A stretch of 27,459 nt of DNA. Origin: Myxococcales bacterium. Its GTDB lineage: Bacteria; Myxococcota; Bradymonadia; UBA7976; UBA1532. Positions 13,117 through 20,989 of the stretch are shown piece by piece (within the stretch, counting starts at the first letter, position 1; each line of letters starts with the position of its first letter). Made by a program: the position numbers and the translations under genes. A model generated the notes under the pieces. The model was given only the letters and a program-made list of their open reading frames with translations. It did not search any database and was not told where the DNA came from. The stretch lies in NCBI GenBank assembly GCA_020633515.1, contig JACKDM010000058.1, forward strand, positions 1 through 27,459, given 5' to 3'.

Positions 13117-14682
13117 TCAGTCGCCTCCGGGGGGGTCGATCTCGCAGCAGCCGGCGCCGATGCTCTCGCGGGTGAGCTCGGTGCGGAGCAGGTATGCGCC
13201 GGTGGTGACGACGGGGTCGCCGGGGTGGAGGTCGCCGGTGAGCTGGACGCGGCGGCCGTCGCTGCGGCCGGGTTGGATGACGCGGGGCACGTAGAGGCCG
13301 GGGGCTTCGCGGATGAAGACGACGGCGGCGTCGCCGAGGCGCTGGATGGCTTCGGCGGGCACGGCGACGGCGTCGTGGGGGGCGGCGAGGGTGACGCGGG
13401 CGCGGGCGAACTGGCCGGCGCGGAGGTGGCCGTCGGGGTTGTGGAGCGCGGCGCGGGCGGTGACGGCGCGGTGGTGGGGGTCGACCTCGGGGGCGATCCA
13501 GGTGACGCGGCCGGTGAAGGGGGCGGGGAGGCCGTCGACGCGGACTTCGACGGGGGCGCCGGGGGGGACGGCGGCGGCGTCGCGTTCGGGGAGGTCGATG
13601 AGGGCCCACATGCGGGTGGTGTCGGCGATGAGCGCGAGGGGGTCGGCTTCGGTGGCGTGGGCGCCGAGCACGGCGGGGCGGCGGACGACGCGGCCGGTGA
13701 GGGGGGCGGTGACGACGTAGCGGCCGGCGTCGGCGCGGGCGCCGCTGAGGGCGAGGGAGTGTTCGATGGAGCGGAGCTCGGCGGTGGCGGCGGCGAGGGC
13801 TTCGCGGGCGGCGTCGAGCTGGCTCTGGGCGGTGAGGTTGTCGGCGCGGAGGGTGCGCTGGCGGGTGAGCTCGGCGCGGGCGGCGTCGAGGGCGGCGCGG
13901 GCGGCGGTGCGGCGGGCTTGCAGGTCGCCGATGGCGGGGCTCTGGAGGGTGAAGAGGGGGTCGCCTTCGGTGACGGGGTCGCCGAGGTCGACGTGCATGG
14001 CCGCGACGATGCCGGGCACGGGGGCGCGGACGTCGGCGAGGGCGTCGCGGTCGAAGTCGATGCGGGCGGTGGTCTCGAGGGTGGCGGCGAGGGCGGCGGC
14101 GGTGGCGGGGGCGGTCTCGATGCCGGCCGCCGCTTCGTGCGCGGGGTCGCGGAGGCGGATGCGGGTGCCGGGGGCGATGGGGCCATTGGGGGTGGCGCCG
14201 GGCGGGGGTTGGATCGGGTTGCACTGCGGGCAGACGGACTCGGGCAGTCCGTGCTCGGGGCACCAGTCGCCGGCGGCTTTGAAGGCGGCGGTGAGGCCGG
14301 GGTTGCAGAGGGTGCACTTCGACTCGGGGAGGCCGTGTTCGGCGCACCAGTCGGCGGGGTCGGGGGCGGAGGGTGCGGCCGGTGGTGGCAGCGGGTTGCA
14401 GAGCGGGCAGACGGACTCGGGCAGTCCGTGCTCGGGGCACCAGTCGCCGGCGGCCTGGAAGGCGGGGATGAGCGATGGGTTGCATTTGGTGCACATCGAC
14501 TCGGGGAGGGCGTGGCCGGCGCACCAGTCGGCGGGGTCGGCGACGGCGGGGCGGGTCGGCGCGGCGAGCGCGGCGGCGGGTGCGGCGGCGGTCGCGCGGT
14601 CGGTCGGGCGGTCGCAGGCGAGGCACGCGAGGAGCGTGAGCGCGGCCGCGATCCGGGCGGCGCGCGGGGTGGGGGGCGACAT
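13117..14682 (-). CDS. CusB/CzcB-type periplasmic adaptor with four N-terminal Cys/His modules
   Basis: This 521-residue membrane-fusion lipoprotein pairs with the RND pump encoded one base downstream. The signal ends in C-L-A-C (Cys23), followed by Asp24, which in E. coli would favour inner-membrane retention. Residues 53-156 hold four modules of the form W-C-x-x-H-x-L-P-E-S-x-C-x-x-C-N-P, at about 53, 81, 112 and 140. Each module offers three Cys and one His as metal ligands. The HlyD-like body follows: a barrel-sandwich strand VRAPVPGIVAAMHVDLGD, a coiled-coil hairpin (about 255-310), the second lipoyl half APLTGRVV, and beta-barrel segments. The C-terminus has a Cys-Cys pair. An RBS, GGGAG, lies seven bases before the ATG. 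The modules probably capture or hand over periplasmic metal. Confidence 0.9.
   Translation of the reverse strand: MSPPTPRAARIAAALTLLACLACDRPTDRATAAAPAAALAAPTRPAVADPADWCAGHALPESMCTKCNPSLIPAFQAAGDWCPEHGLPESVCPLCNPLPPPAAPSAPDPADWCAEHGLPESKCTLCNPGLTAAFKAAGDWCPEHGLPESVCPQCNPIQPPPGATPNGPIAPGTRIRLRDPAHEAAAGIETAPATAAALAATLETTARIDFDRDALADVRAPVPGIVAAMHVDLGDPVTEGDPLFTLQSPAIGDLQARRTAARAALDAARAELTRQRTLRADNLTAQSQLDAAREALAAATAELRSIEHSLALSGARADAGRYVVTAPLTGRVVRRPAVLGAHATEADPLALIADTTRMWALIDLPERDAAAVPPGAPVEVRVDGLPAPFTGRVTWIAPEVDPHHRAVTARAALHNPDGHLRAGQFARARVTLAAPHDAVAVPAEAIQRLGDAAVVFIREAPGLYVPRVIQPGRSDGRRVQLTGDLHPGDPVVTTGAYLLRTELTRESIGAGCCEIDPPGGD
14227..14454. repeat. 51-bp exact direct repeat within the adaptor gene
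   Basis: Positions 14227-14277 and 14404-14454 are identical over 51 bases and 177 bases (59 codons) apart. This shows that the four Cys/His modules arose by recent duplication of a two-module unit. Modules 2 and 4 are the exact pair, and modules 1 and 3 have diverged more. Confidence 0.9.
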
Positions 14683-14767
14683 CGAGGACTCCCTCTTCGA
14701 ACGGGTGAAGCCACGCAGGCGCAGCGCGCCCGCGGCGTTCGGCTCAGCGGTGACCGTGCTTCGGTTC

Positions 14768-15184
14768 TCAGCCGCGGGTGTCGTCGGGGGGTCGGTCGAG
14801 GCGCACGTTAACGCCGGTCGCAGGCTCGTCGGGCGGGGGTCGGGTGACCGGGAGACCGAGCGGCGCGCGGAGGGTGGGGAGGTCGGTGGTGATGATGGCG
14901 GCGATGGCGCCGGGGCAGCAGGTGCAGTCGTCGCAGCCGGGCGGGCAGGGGGCGGCGGCGTGGTCGGCGGCTTGCGCTTCGGCGGGCATGTCGGCGAGCG
15001 CTTCGGCGGGCGCTTCGGCGGTGTCGGCGACCGGTGCGTCGCAGGGGCAGCGGCGCTCGCAGCCGTCGGTGATCAGCGCCTCGCGGAGCAGGATCAGGCC
15101 GGCGCCGAGGCCGATCTGGCCGACGAGCAGCGCGGCGAAGACGCTCCAGGCGAGCAGGCGGCGGCGATCGGCGGGGCGCGGCAT
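14768..15184 (-). CDS. Small Cys-rich single-pass membrane protein of the efflux operon
   Basis: I do not recognise a named family. The 138-residue product has one transmembrane helix (about 10-33), then a Cys cluster C-E-R-R-C-P-C (42-48), an Ala/Glu-rich linker, a second cluster C-P-P-G-C-D-D-C-T-C-C (80-90), and a Pro-rich tail. With nine or so Cys next to Asp and Glu, metal binding on the periplasmic side is plausible. It lies 85 bases upstream of the adaptor gene on the same strand and so probably leads the efflux operon. The ATG at 15184 was chosen as the first Met before the helix. The Shine-Dalgarno is poor and a TTGACC at 15215-15220 could be a -35 element, so a near-leaderless message is possible. 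Confidence 0.65.
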   Translation of the reverse strand: MPRPADRRRLLAWSVFAALLVGQIGLGAGLILLREALITDGCERRCPCDAPVADTAEAPAEALADMPAEAQAADHAAAPCPPGCDDCTCCPGAIAAIITTDLPTLRAPLGLPVTRPPPDEPATGVNVRLDRPPDDTRG

Positions 15185-15216
15185 CGGGCCAGCATGGCGG
15201 CTCGGGGCGGGCGCGG

Positions 15217-15369
15217 TCAACCCGGCGGTGACACGGTCGCGACGAGCGGTGACGGTGAGGCGCACGGGGTCGCCGTCGCTGCGCTCGGCGCGACGCGCCC
15301 TTCGCCGGCGGTGATGGCATCGATGCCAGCGGCGATGCCAGCGGCGATGCCAGCGTCGATGCCATCCAT
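15217..15369 (-). CDS. Possible 50-codon ORF with Gly-Ile-Ala-Ala repeats (uncertain)
   Basis: The ATG at 15369 is preceded by GGGGGAGTGATC, a near-complete Shine-Dalgarno eight bases away. The product starts MDGIDAGIAAGIAAGIDAIT, a glycine-zipper-like repeat encoded by the 12-bp tandem repeat, then an Ala/Pro/Ser tail. It lies between the SUKH gene stop (41 bases upstream) and the small Cys-rich gene. Third-position GC, at roughly three quarters, is lower than in the neighbouring genes, and the repeat itself may be the functional item. It may therefore be noncoding. Confidence 0.25.
   Translation of the reverse strand: MDGIDAGIAAGIAAGIDAITAGEGRVAPSAATATPCASPSPLVATVSPPG
15313..15366. repeat. 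12-bp tandem repeat flanked by inverted GATGSCATC motifs
   Basis: GATGCCAGCGGC occurs at 15322-15333 and 15334-15345, with a one-base variant at 15346-15357. GATGGCATC (15313-15321) and GATGCCATC (15358-15366), which are reverse complements, flank the array. It fills much of the 226-base gap between the SUKH gene and the small Cys-rich gene. Confidence 0.85.
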
Positions 15370-15410
15370 GAAGATCACTCCCCCGAGGGATGATCCCCAC
15401 CCCGGGATGC

Positions 15411-16361
15411 TCAGCCCCGCGAATGCACCGCCTCGTGGCGCCCGTTGACGATCCGATCGGTGCCGGCGGTCCGCGCGAGCGTGTCGAGGTACTCTGCGAG
15501 GTCGACGAACGCCGCGTCCCGATCGGCGCCGTAGTCGCTCGTCGGCTGGATGTAGACCGTCTTCGTCTCGTCGTCGACGATCAGCGCGCTCCCGCGATAC
15601 CAGTGGAACGAGTCGAAGAGCACCGTGCCCTTCGGCCAGCTCAGGATCGAGCCCCAGTCGGTGCCGAACATCTCTTCGAGCCCGGGGATGCAGATCATGC
15701 CCACATAGAAGAAGCCATCGTCGGTGCGGCCGAAGTCGACCGCCTCGATCTCGTTCCAGACCGGACCGCCGTCGTGCATGGCCTCCGACCACTTCAGCGG
15801 GGCCTCGCTCTCGATCGCGAGCGGGACGCTGTGATCGAAGACCGCGGCCGCCGGATCGGCGACCCGGTGGAACCACAGCGACACCCCGTCGTGCGCCTCG
15901 AAGAAGGTCCGCATCGCCGCCGGCATCGGGAAGCCGAGGTGCTCGCGCTCGATCCGCTCGATCAGCGCCGGCGAGGCGGGCGGGCCGAAGGCGAGGCGGC
16001 GGATGCGGATCCCGTTCTCGCGCTGGCCGCGCAGGCTGTCTTCGAGGCGCCCCCGCCAGGTCGGCGGTGCCTGGGGCGCGAGCTCGACGGTCGAGCCGCC
16101 GAAGACCCGCCGCAGCGCCGCTTGCAGCCGCGCGCAGCGCGGATCGGCGGTGCCGGCGAGGTAGCGCGCCTCGACGAGCGTCGGGCTGTCTTCGAAGACC
16201 GAGACCACCGCCCACGGCCGGTCGCCGTCTTGCAGATCGAAGACCGCGCAGCGCTTCATCTCGATGACCTTGGCCCCGGTGACGAGGGGGCGGATGGCAT
16301 CGGCCGCTTCGGCGAGGCTCATCGAGGTGCGGATCTCTTCGGTCTCGGGCTCTTCGAACAT
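15411..16361 (-). CDS. SMI1/KNR4 (SUKH) domain protein
   Basis: The 316-residue cytoplasmic protein has no signal peptide. The second half carries the SUKH fold marks: IERIEREHLGFPMPAAMRTFFEAHDGVSLWF (about 135-165), then a region with GDVLFD-like strands, here WPKGTVLFDSFHWY, and a short C-terminal helix. The first 120 residues, with a strand-rich segment and KRCAVFDLQDGDRPWAVV, are not recognised. SUKH proteins are often immunity proteins against secreted toxins, but many are stand-alone with unknown roles, and no toxin gene is in the window. The ATG at 16361 has GGGAG eight bases upstream and a good promoter further out (16417-16445). Confidence 0.75.
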   Translation of the reverse strand: MFEEPETEEIRTSMSLAEAADAIRPLVTGAKVIEMKRCAVFDLQDGDRPWAVVSVFEDSPTLVEARYLAGTADPRCARLQAALRRVFGGSTVELAPQAPPTWRGRLEDSLRGQRENGIRIRRLAFGPPASPALIERIEREHLGFPMPAAMRTFFEAHDGVSLWFHRVADPAAAVFDHSVPLAIESEAPLKWSEAMHDGGPVWNEIEAVDFGRTDDGFFYVGMICIPGLEEMFGTDWGSILSWPKGTVLFDSFHWYRGSALIVDDETKTVYIQPTSDYGADRDAAFVDLAEYLDTLARTAGTDRIVNGRHEAVHSRG

Positions 16362-16416
16362 GCCTGACTCCCGCAGGGGCGATGGGGGCCGCAGGGCCCG
16401 CCGTGGTGTGTCGGCG

Positions 16417-16445
16417 GCTATAGTCCATGCCTCGGGGGCCGTCAA
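16417..16445 (-). promoter_or_regulatory. Strong sigma-70-type promoter for the SUKH gene
   Basis: On the minus strand TTGACG (16440-16445) and TATAGC (16417-16422) are separated by exactly 17 bases, matching 5 of 6 and 4 of 6 consensus positions. The start of transcription would fall near 16410, giving a leader of about 50 bases before the ATG at 16361. This is the best canonical promoter seen in the window. Confidence 0.65.
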
Positions 16446-16482
16446 TCGTGGAGATGCCACCGGCGTGATGGCATCGCGCCGC

Positions 16483-18090
16483 TCACCGAGCGAAGCGCAG
16501 CAGCCGCGCCGGTTGGTAGAGCCCGGTCCCCGGATCGTGGCCGAGGAGCCCCGGCCGCACGAGGTCGACGCGGACGTGCACGAAGGTCGGCATGGCGGGC
16601 AGGGCGTCGAGCAGCCGCGCCTCGGCGGCCGCGATCGCGGCGCGGCGGGCGCCCTCGTCGGGGGCGGCCGCGATCGCGGCGACCGCGGCGTCGAACGCCG
16701 GATCCCGCCAGCCGGTGCGGTTGGCCGGCGCGTCGCCGAGCCACGGCTCGAGGAAGCCGAGCGCGTCGGGCACGTCGGCGAACCACGCCGCCCGGCTCAC
16801 GTCGTAGTCGCGCGCCCGCTGCACCTCGACGAGCGCGCGGCGCTCCATCGAGCGCAGGTCGCAGTGGGCGCCGAGGTGGCGGCGCCACTGCTGCTGCGCG
16901 TACTCGGCGAGCCGGCGCGCGGGCTCGCTCTCGTCGTGGGTCAGCGCGAAGCGCAGCGGGCGCTCGGGGCCATGGCCGGCCTCGGCGAGCAGCGCGCGGG
17001 CGCGGTCGGGGTCGAAGTCGTCGTCGCTCGCTGCGCGGCCGCCGAGCGCCGGCGGGATCAGGCTCCCCGCCGCGAGCTCGCCGCCCTCGAGCACCGCCTC
17101 GCCGATCACCGAGCGGTCGAGGGCGAGCGAGAGCGCGCGGCGCACGCGGGGGTCGTCGAACGGCGGGCGGGTGGTGTTGAAGAGGTAGAAGTCGACCCCG
17201 GCGAACGGCACCCGCCGCAGCGTCGGCGAGCGCTCGCGGCGCAGCGTCGCGATCACCGCCGCGGGGACCTTGCCGGCGAGGTAGTCGAGCTTGCCGGTCG
17301 CGTAGAGGTTGTGCGCGGCGGTCTCGTCCTCGACGATGACATACTCGATGGCATCGAACGGGATCGGCGTGCCATCGTCGTAATGCGGGTTTCGCCGCGC
17401 GATGATGGCGGTCGGACCTTGCTCCGATGGCACCCACATGCCATTGCTGACGATGACATCGGGTCGGGTCCAGCGATCGCCGTGACCTTCGACGACCGCG
17501 CGCGGCACCGGCAGCGCGACCGGCTGGGTGAGCGCGGCGCGCAGCGTGGGTTCGGGGCGGTCGAGCCGCACCACCAACGTGCGCGCGTCGCGAGCCTCGA
17601 CGCCGATCGCCGCGCAGGCCGCGGCGGCCTCGGCGGGCGGGGCGGCGGTGCAGGCGCGCGCGCCGGCGATGCCATGCAGCGTCGCGGCGCCGGGCGCGGC
17701 GGTCGCCGGCGCGAGCGCGCGGCGCCAGCTCCACGCGAAGTCGGCCGCGGTGACCGGCTGCCCGTCGGACCAGCGGCCGCCGGGGCGCAGGGTGAAGGTG
17801 TGGGTGAGGCCGTCGGGTGAGACGGCGTGGTCGCTCGCCGCCGCGAGCACCGGCGCGCCGCCGGGGCCGACGCGGTAGAGCCCTTCGAAGGTGTCGCCGG
17901 TGACGGTGACCCCGCCGACGTCGACGACGAGCGCCGGGTCGAGCGCGCGCGGCGTGGTCAGCGTGCGGCGGAGGACCACCGGCGGCGGCGCGGCGGCGGC
18001 GTCGGGGCCCGGCGCCTCGCCGCGTGGGGTGCAGGCGGCGATCAGCAGGGCAGGGGCGAGGGCAGCGGCGAGGGCGAGGGTCAGGCGCAT
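16483..18090 (-). CDS. ABC-type peptide/solute-binding lipoprotein (SBP family 5)
   Basis: This 535-residue protein resembles OppA/DppA-type binding proteins in length and order. It has a lipoprotein signal with L-I-A-A-C (Cys20), the opening LDPALVVD...FEGLYRV (about 50-77), and SPDGLTHTFTLRPGGRWSDGQPVTAADFAWSW (about 89-120), the family signature region. Next come NPHYDDGTPIPFDAIEYVIV and the later segments FNTTRPPFDDPRVRRALSLALDR. The family captures oligopeptides or other solutes for an ABC importer. No permease or ATPase of the Opp type is adjacent, so it is an orphan. It may serve a transporter elsewhere or act as a receptor. Only a weak RBS is visible before the ATG at 18090. Confidence 0.9.
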   Translation of the reverse strand: MRLTLALAAALAPALLIAACTPRGEAPGPDAAAAPPPVVLRRTLTTPRALDPALVVDVGGVTVTGDTFEGLYRVGPGGAPVLAAASDHAVSPDGLTHTFTLRPGGRWSDGQPVTAADFAWSWRRALAPATAAPGAATLHGIAGARACTAAPPAEAAAACAAIGVEARDARTLVVRLDRPEPTLRAALTQPVALPVPRAVVEGHGDRWTRPDVIVSNGMWVPSEQGPTAIIARRNPHYDDGTPIPFDAIEYVIVEDETAAHNLYATGKLDYLAGKVPAAVIATLRRERSPTLRRVPFAGVDFYLFNTTRPPFDDPRVRRALSLALDRSVIGEAVLEGGELAAGSLIPPALGGRAASDDDFDPDRARALLAEAGHGPERPLRFALTHDESEPARRLAEYAQQQWRRHLGAHCDLRSMERRALVEVQRARDYDVSRAAWFADVPDALGFLEPWLGDAPANRTGWRDPAFDAAVAAIAAAPDEGARRAAIAAAEARLLDALPAMPTFVHVRVDLVRPGLLGHDPGTGLYQPARLLRFAR

Positions 18091-18118
18091 GGCATCCGAT
18101 CGCTGGGTGGCTGAGTCG

Positions 18119-19339
18119 TCATCGGCCGAGCGCCGCCTCGATCACCGCGACGGCCCGCGCGACGCCGCCGGCCGAGCGCAGCGCCGCGCCCGCCGCGCGG
18201 ACCCGCTCGGCGAGCGCGCGATCGGCGATCAGCGCGTCGACCGCGGCGCCGATCTGCTCGGGTGGCCCGTCGAACCAGCGGCCGAGGCCGAGGCGCTCGG
18301 CGTGCCAGGCGACGATGAACTGGTCGGCGCCCTGCGGCAGCATCAGGAGCGGCACCCCGGCGAGCAGCGCCTCGTAGGCGCTGTTGGTGCCGGCGTGGCT
18401 GACGAAGAGGTCGGCGTGGGCGAGCGCGAGCCGCTGCGGCACCCAGCGGCGCAGACACACGGCGGGGCCGGGGTCGCCGATCGCGTCGACCGCCTCGCCC
18501 GCCGCGACGATCACGCCGCGCTCGCCGCCGCCGAGCGCGCGGGTGAGCGCGGCGAGCAGCGCCGGGCGGTGGCTGTAGGCGGGGATCGAGCCGAGCGCCG
18601 CGTAGACCCGCGGCCGGGGGAGCGCTTCGAGCGTCGCGGCGAAGGCGGGGTCGTCGTCGGGCGCGTCGTAGCAGGGGCCGACGAAGTGATACCCGGGCCC
18701 GAACGCCTCGCGGTGCGGCTGCAAGGCGGCCGCGGTGTAGACGAGGTTGTGGTCGCCGCGCAGGTTCATCGCGTTGGCGAGCGGCGGCACCACGTCGACC
18801 GCCTCGATCCGGCGCGGCGCGAAGCGGGCGGCGAGCGTGTCCCAGGCGGCGCGGTCGCGGGCGACGAGCGCGTCGACGGCGGCCGGCGGCAGCGCGCCGA
18901 AGACCCGCCCGGCCGCCTGCACCCGCGCGGGCAGCGGCACCGCGCGCGGCCACAGCGCGTTGGTGTGGATCCCGATCGTCGGCAGCCCGAGCACGTCGGC
19001 GGCGAGCGCCGCCCACAGGCACTTGGCGGTGAAGATCACCGCGTCGGGCGCGCGCGCCGCGAGCACCTCGACGAGCGTCGGCACCGCGCGGGCGGCGTAG
19101 TCGATCGCGCGCAGGTTGACGGTGCAGTCGGGCGGCGGCGCGGTGAACGGCGGCTGCGGCACGACCTCGGCGCCCGCCGCCTCGACCTGCGCGCGCAGCC
19201 CTTCGAGGGTGAACGCGACGACCCGGTGGCCGCGGTCGACGAGCGCGCGCACGATCGGCAGCGTCGTCGCCAGCCGCGAGGCCCACGGCAGGTCGAAGAA
19301 GGCGAGCGTCAGCGGCGCCGGGCCCGGGCCGGGCATCAT
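18119..19339 (-). CDS. MGT-type (GT1 family, GT-B fold) glycosyltransferase
   Basis: The 406-residue product matches macrolide/UDP-glucuronosyl-type transferases. It has an N-terminal Rossmann half with LPIVRALVDRGHRVVAFT (about 27-44). The C-terminal donor site is HAGTNSAYEALLAGVPLL plus LPQGADQ (about 315-340). It should move a sugar from a nucleotide donor to a small-molecule or peptide acceptor. The GH-x-x-P segment that carries the catalytic His of family members such as OleD reads WASRLATT here, so that His appears to be absent. This was judged by eye alignment. The ATG at 19339 overlaps the methyltransferase stop (ATGA), and a second in-frame ATG follows at once. It is the second gene of a two-gene unit and ends just before the binding-protein gene. 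Confidence 0.88.
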   Translation of the reverse strand: MMPGPGPAPLTLAFFDLPWASRLATTLPIVRALVDRGHRVVAFTLEGLRAQVEAAGAEVVPQPPFTAPPPDCTVNLRAIDYAARAVPTLVEVLAARAPDAVIFTAKCLWAALAADVLGLPTIGIHTNALWPRAVPLPARVQAAGRVFGALPPAAVDALVARDRAAWDTLAARFAPRRIEAVDVVPPLANAMNLRGDHNLVYTAAALQPHREAFGPGYHFVGPCYDAPDDDPAFAATLEALPRPRVYAALGSIPAYSHRPALLAALTRALGGGERGVIVAAGEAVDAIGDPGPAVCLRRWVPQRLALAHADLFVSHAGTNSAYEALLAGVPLLMLPQGADQFIVAWHAERLGLGRWFDGPPEQIGAAVDALIADRALAERVRAAGAALRSAGGVARAVAVIEAALGR

Positions 19340-19899
19340 GGCGCGCGGCGGGCGAGCGCCCAGACGTGGTAGGGGAACTCGGGCTCGTGGGCCAGATCGT
19401 GGCGCGCCGGATCGTAGAGCACCCAGTCATCGAAGCTGGCCTCGACGCAGGCCCGATTGCCCCACTCGCCGCACTCGATGCCATCGAGCGGGAAGCCACA
19501 CTCGTGCAGGAAGTGCCGCAGCCCCGTCGCCGTCCACCGGGTGCAGTCGTAGGGGTAGTCATGCACCTTGACGAGGAATGGCACCGAGCAGAGGAAGTAG
19601 CCCCCCGGTCGCAGCATGGCATGCACATGGCGGCCGGCGCGGTAGGGGTAGAGCAGGTGCTCGAAGACCTGCTCGGCGATGACGAGGTCGAAGCGCTCCG
19701 GCAGCGGGCCGGCGCAGAGGTCGTAGTCGGGATGGTTCGCCTGCCGATAGCGCGCGAAGCCGAAGTCGCGCCAGTGCCGGCCCGAGATCTCCAGCGCGTC
19801 GAAGCTCGTGTAGGGCAGCGCGCCGATGAGATCGGCGCAGGCGCGGTTCATCACCACCCGGCTCCAGGTCAGCGGGCGCGCGCTCGTGGGCGTCTGCAT
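19336..19899 (-). CDS. Class I SAM-dependent methyltransferase
   Basis: The 187-residue protein has a compact Rossmann methyltransferase core. Motif I is the reduced form ALEISGRHW (about 35-43). It is followed by the acidic strand region FDLVIAEQVFEHLLYP (about 70-85) and the post-motif LRPGGYFLCSVPF (about 96-108). The length is short but complete for a Methyltransf_11-type domain. The C-terminal half has Cys and Trp residues of unknown role. The ATG at 19899 has GAGGAGAG upstream. It is co-translated with the glycosyltransferase, so a glycan or natural product is a likely substrate. A peptide-associated role is possible given the locus but not shown. Confidence 0.85.
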   Translation of the reverse strand: MQTPTSARPLTWSRVVMNRACADLIGALPYTSFDALEISGRHWRDFGFARYRQANHPDYDLCAGPLPERFDLVIAEQVFEHLLYPYRAGRHVHAMLRPGGYFLCSVPFLVKVHDYPYDCTRWTATGLRHFLHECGFPLDGIECGEWGNRACVEASFDDWVLYDPARHDLAHEPEFPYHVWALARRAP

Positions 19900-19932
19900 G
19901 GCTCTCCTCGACCGCCGGTCGTGTGCCCGCCC

Positions 19933-19961
19933 GTTGTGGCCGAGATGAAGCGGCAGATCAA
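19933..19961 (-). promoter_or_regulatory. Candidate promoter for the methyltransferase/glycosyltransferase pair
   Basis: On the minus strand TTGATC (19956-19961) and CACAAC (19933-19938) are 17 bases apart, with 4 and 3 consensus matches. They lie in the 130-base divergent gap, and the leader would be about 28 bases. Confidence 0.35.
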
Positions 19962-19976
19962 GGGGCCGATGGGATC

Positions 19977-20005
19977 GAGACAGCCCCGCGTGCCTCTGCT
20001 AGAGT
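19977..20005 (+). promoter_or_regulatory. Candidate promoter for the deacetylase-GT4-PhyH-GNAT operon
   Basis: GAGACA (19977-19982) and TAGAGT (20000-20005) are 17 bases apart, each matching 4 of 6 consensus positions. Transcription would begin about 18 bases before the GTG start at 20030, leaving room for the CGGAGG ribosome site. Confidence 0.4.
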
Positions 20006-20029
20006 GCGCCCGATCGGAGGTCCGACACC

Positions 20030-20989
20030 GTGAGTCATCTGCTCGTCACCATCGACGTCGAGTGTGACAAGAGCACCCGCTGGCACATCGCGCGCCCGCT
20101 CGCCTTCCGCGCGGTGACCGAGGCCATGCCCGAGCGCCTTCAGCCGCTCTTCGACCGCTGCGGCGTGCGCCCGACCTGGCTCTTGAGCCCCGAGGTCCTC
20201 GCCGACGACGCGAGCGTGGCGACGCTCACCGCGCTGCCGAACGGCGAGCTCGGCACCCACCTCCACCCCGAGCTGATCGGCCCCGGGCCGGTCGTCGACC
20301 CCGCGACGGGCCCGGTCACCGATGCCATGCAGGGTGACTGCGCGCCCGCCGTCGAGCGCGCCAAGCTCGAAGCGCTCACCGCTCGCTTCGTCGCCCGCAC
20401 CGGGCGGCGGCCGACCGCGTTCCGCGCCGGTCGCTTCGGCGTCGGCCGCGCGAGCGGGCGCTGGCTCGCCGAGCTCGGCTACCGGGTCGACAGCTCGGTG
20501 ACCCCGCACCTCACCTGGACCAACCCCGCCGGCGAGGCGCGCCCCGACTTCCGCGGCTGCCCCGAGCGCCCCTACCGCGTCGGCGACGACCTCTTCACCC
20601 CCGGCGCCGGCCCGCTGTGGGAGGTGCCGGTGACCGTGCTCGCCCCCGACGCCCTCCCCGGCGCGCGCCCGATGTGGCCCGGCGCGACGACCGGCGCGCC
20701 GGTGTGGTTCCGCCCGTGGTACGCCGACGCCGAGACCCTGCGCGCGATCGTGCGCCGGGTCGCCGCCGAGCGCGACGGGCCCGCGCCACCGCGGCCGCTG
20801 GTGATGATGTTCCACAACGTCGAGCTGCTCGCCAACGCCTCGCCCTACACCCGCAGCGAGGCCGACGTGCAGCGCTACCTCGACCTCGTCGAGCGCGCCT
20901 GCGCCGCCGCGCTCGCCGCCGGCTTCGCGCCGGCGACGCTGACCGAGTACGCGGCATGGCTCGACGAGCACGGCGGCGAACAAACATGA
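20030..20989 (+). CDS. Polysaccharide deacetylase-like protein (CE4/WalW type)
   Basis: The 319-residue protein starts at GTG 20030, with CGGAGG upstream. It begins with the strand LLVTIDVECD (about 4-13), whose acidic residues match the metal-site Asp of NodB-type deacetylases. It also has GTHLHPEL (about 75-82, metal His), TAFRAGRFGVG (about 129-139), LAELGYRVDSSVTP (about 145-158), and MMFHNVELL (about 262-270) with the C-terminal His. Family enzymes remove N- or O-acetyl groups from glycans. There is no signal peptide, so it would act in the cytoplasm on a lipid-linked or nucleotide sugar. It leads an operon with a GT4 transferase, a PhyH dioxygenase and a GNAT acetyltransferase. Confidence 0.82.
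   Translation: MSHLLVTIDVECDKSTRWHIARPLAFRAVTEAMPERLQPLFDRCGVRPTWLLSPEVLADDASVATLTALPNGELGTHLHPELIGPGPVVDPATGPVTDAMQGDCAPAVERAKLEALTARFVARTGRRPTAFRAGRFGVGRASGRWLAELGYRVDSSVTPHLTWTNPAGEARPDFRGCPERPYRVGDDLFTPGAGPLWEVPVTVLAPDALPGARPMWPGATTGAPVWFRPWYADAETLRAIVRRVAAERDGPAPPRPLVMMFHNVELLANASPYTRSEADVQRYLDLVERACAAALAAGFAPATLTEYAAWLDEHGGEQT

Noticed and set aside
16483..18090. Complete oligopeptide ABC importer locus
   Set aside because: Only the binding protein is present. No permease or importer ATPase lies nearby, and the ABC genes at 23854-27107 are exporters.
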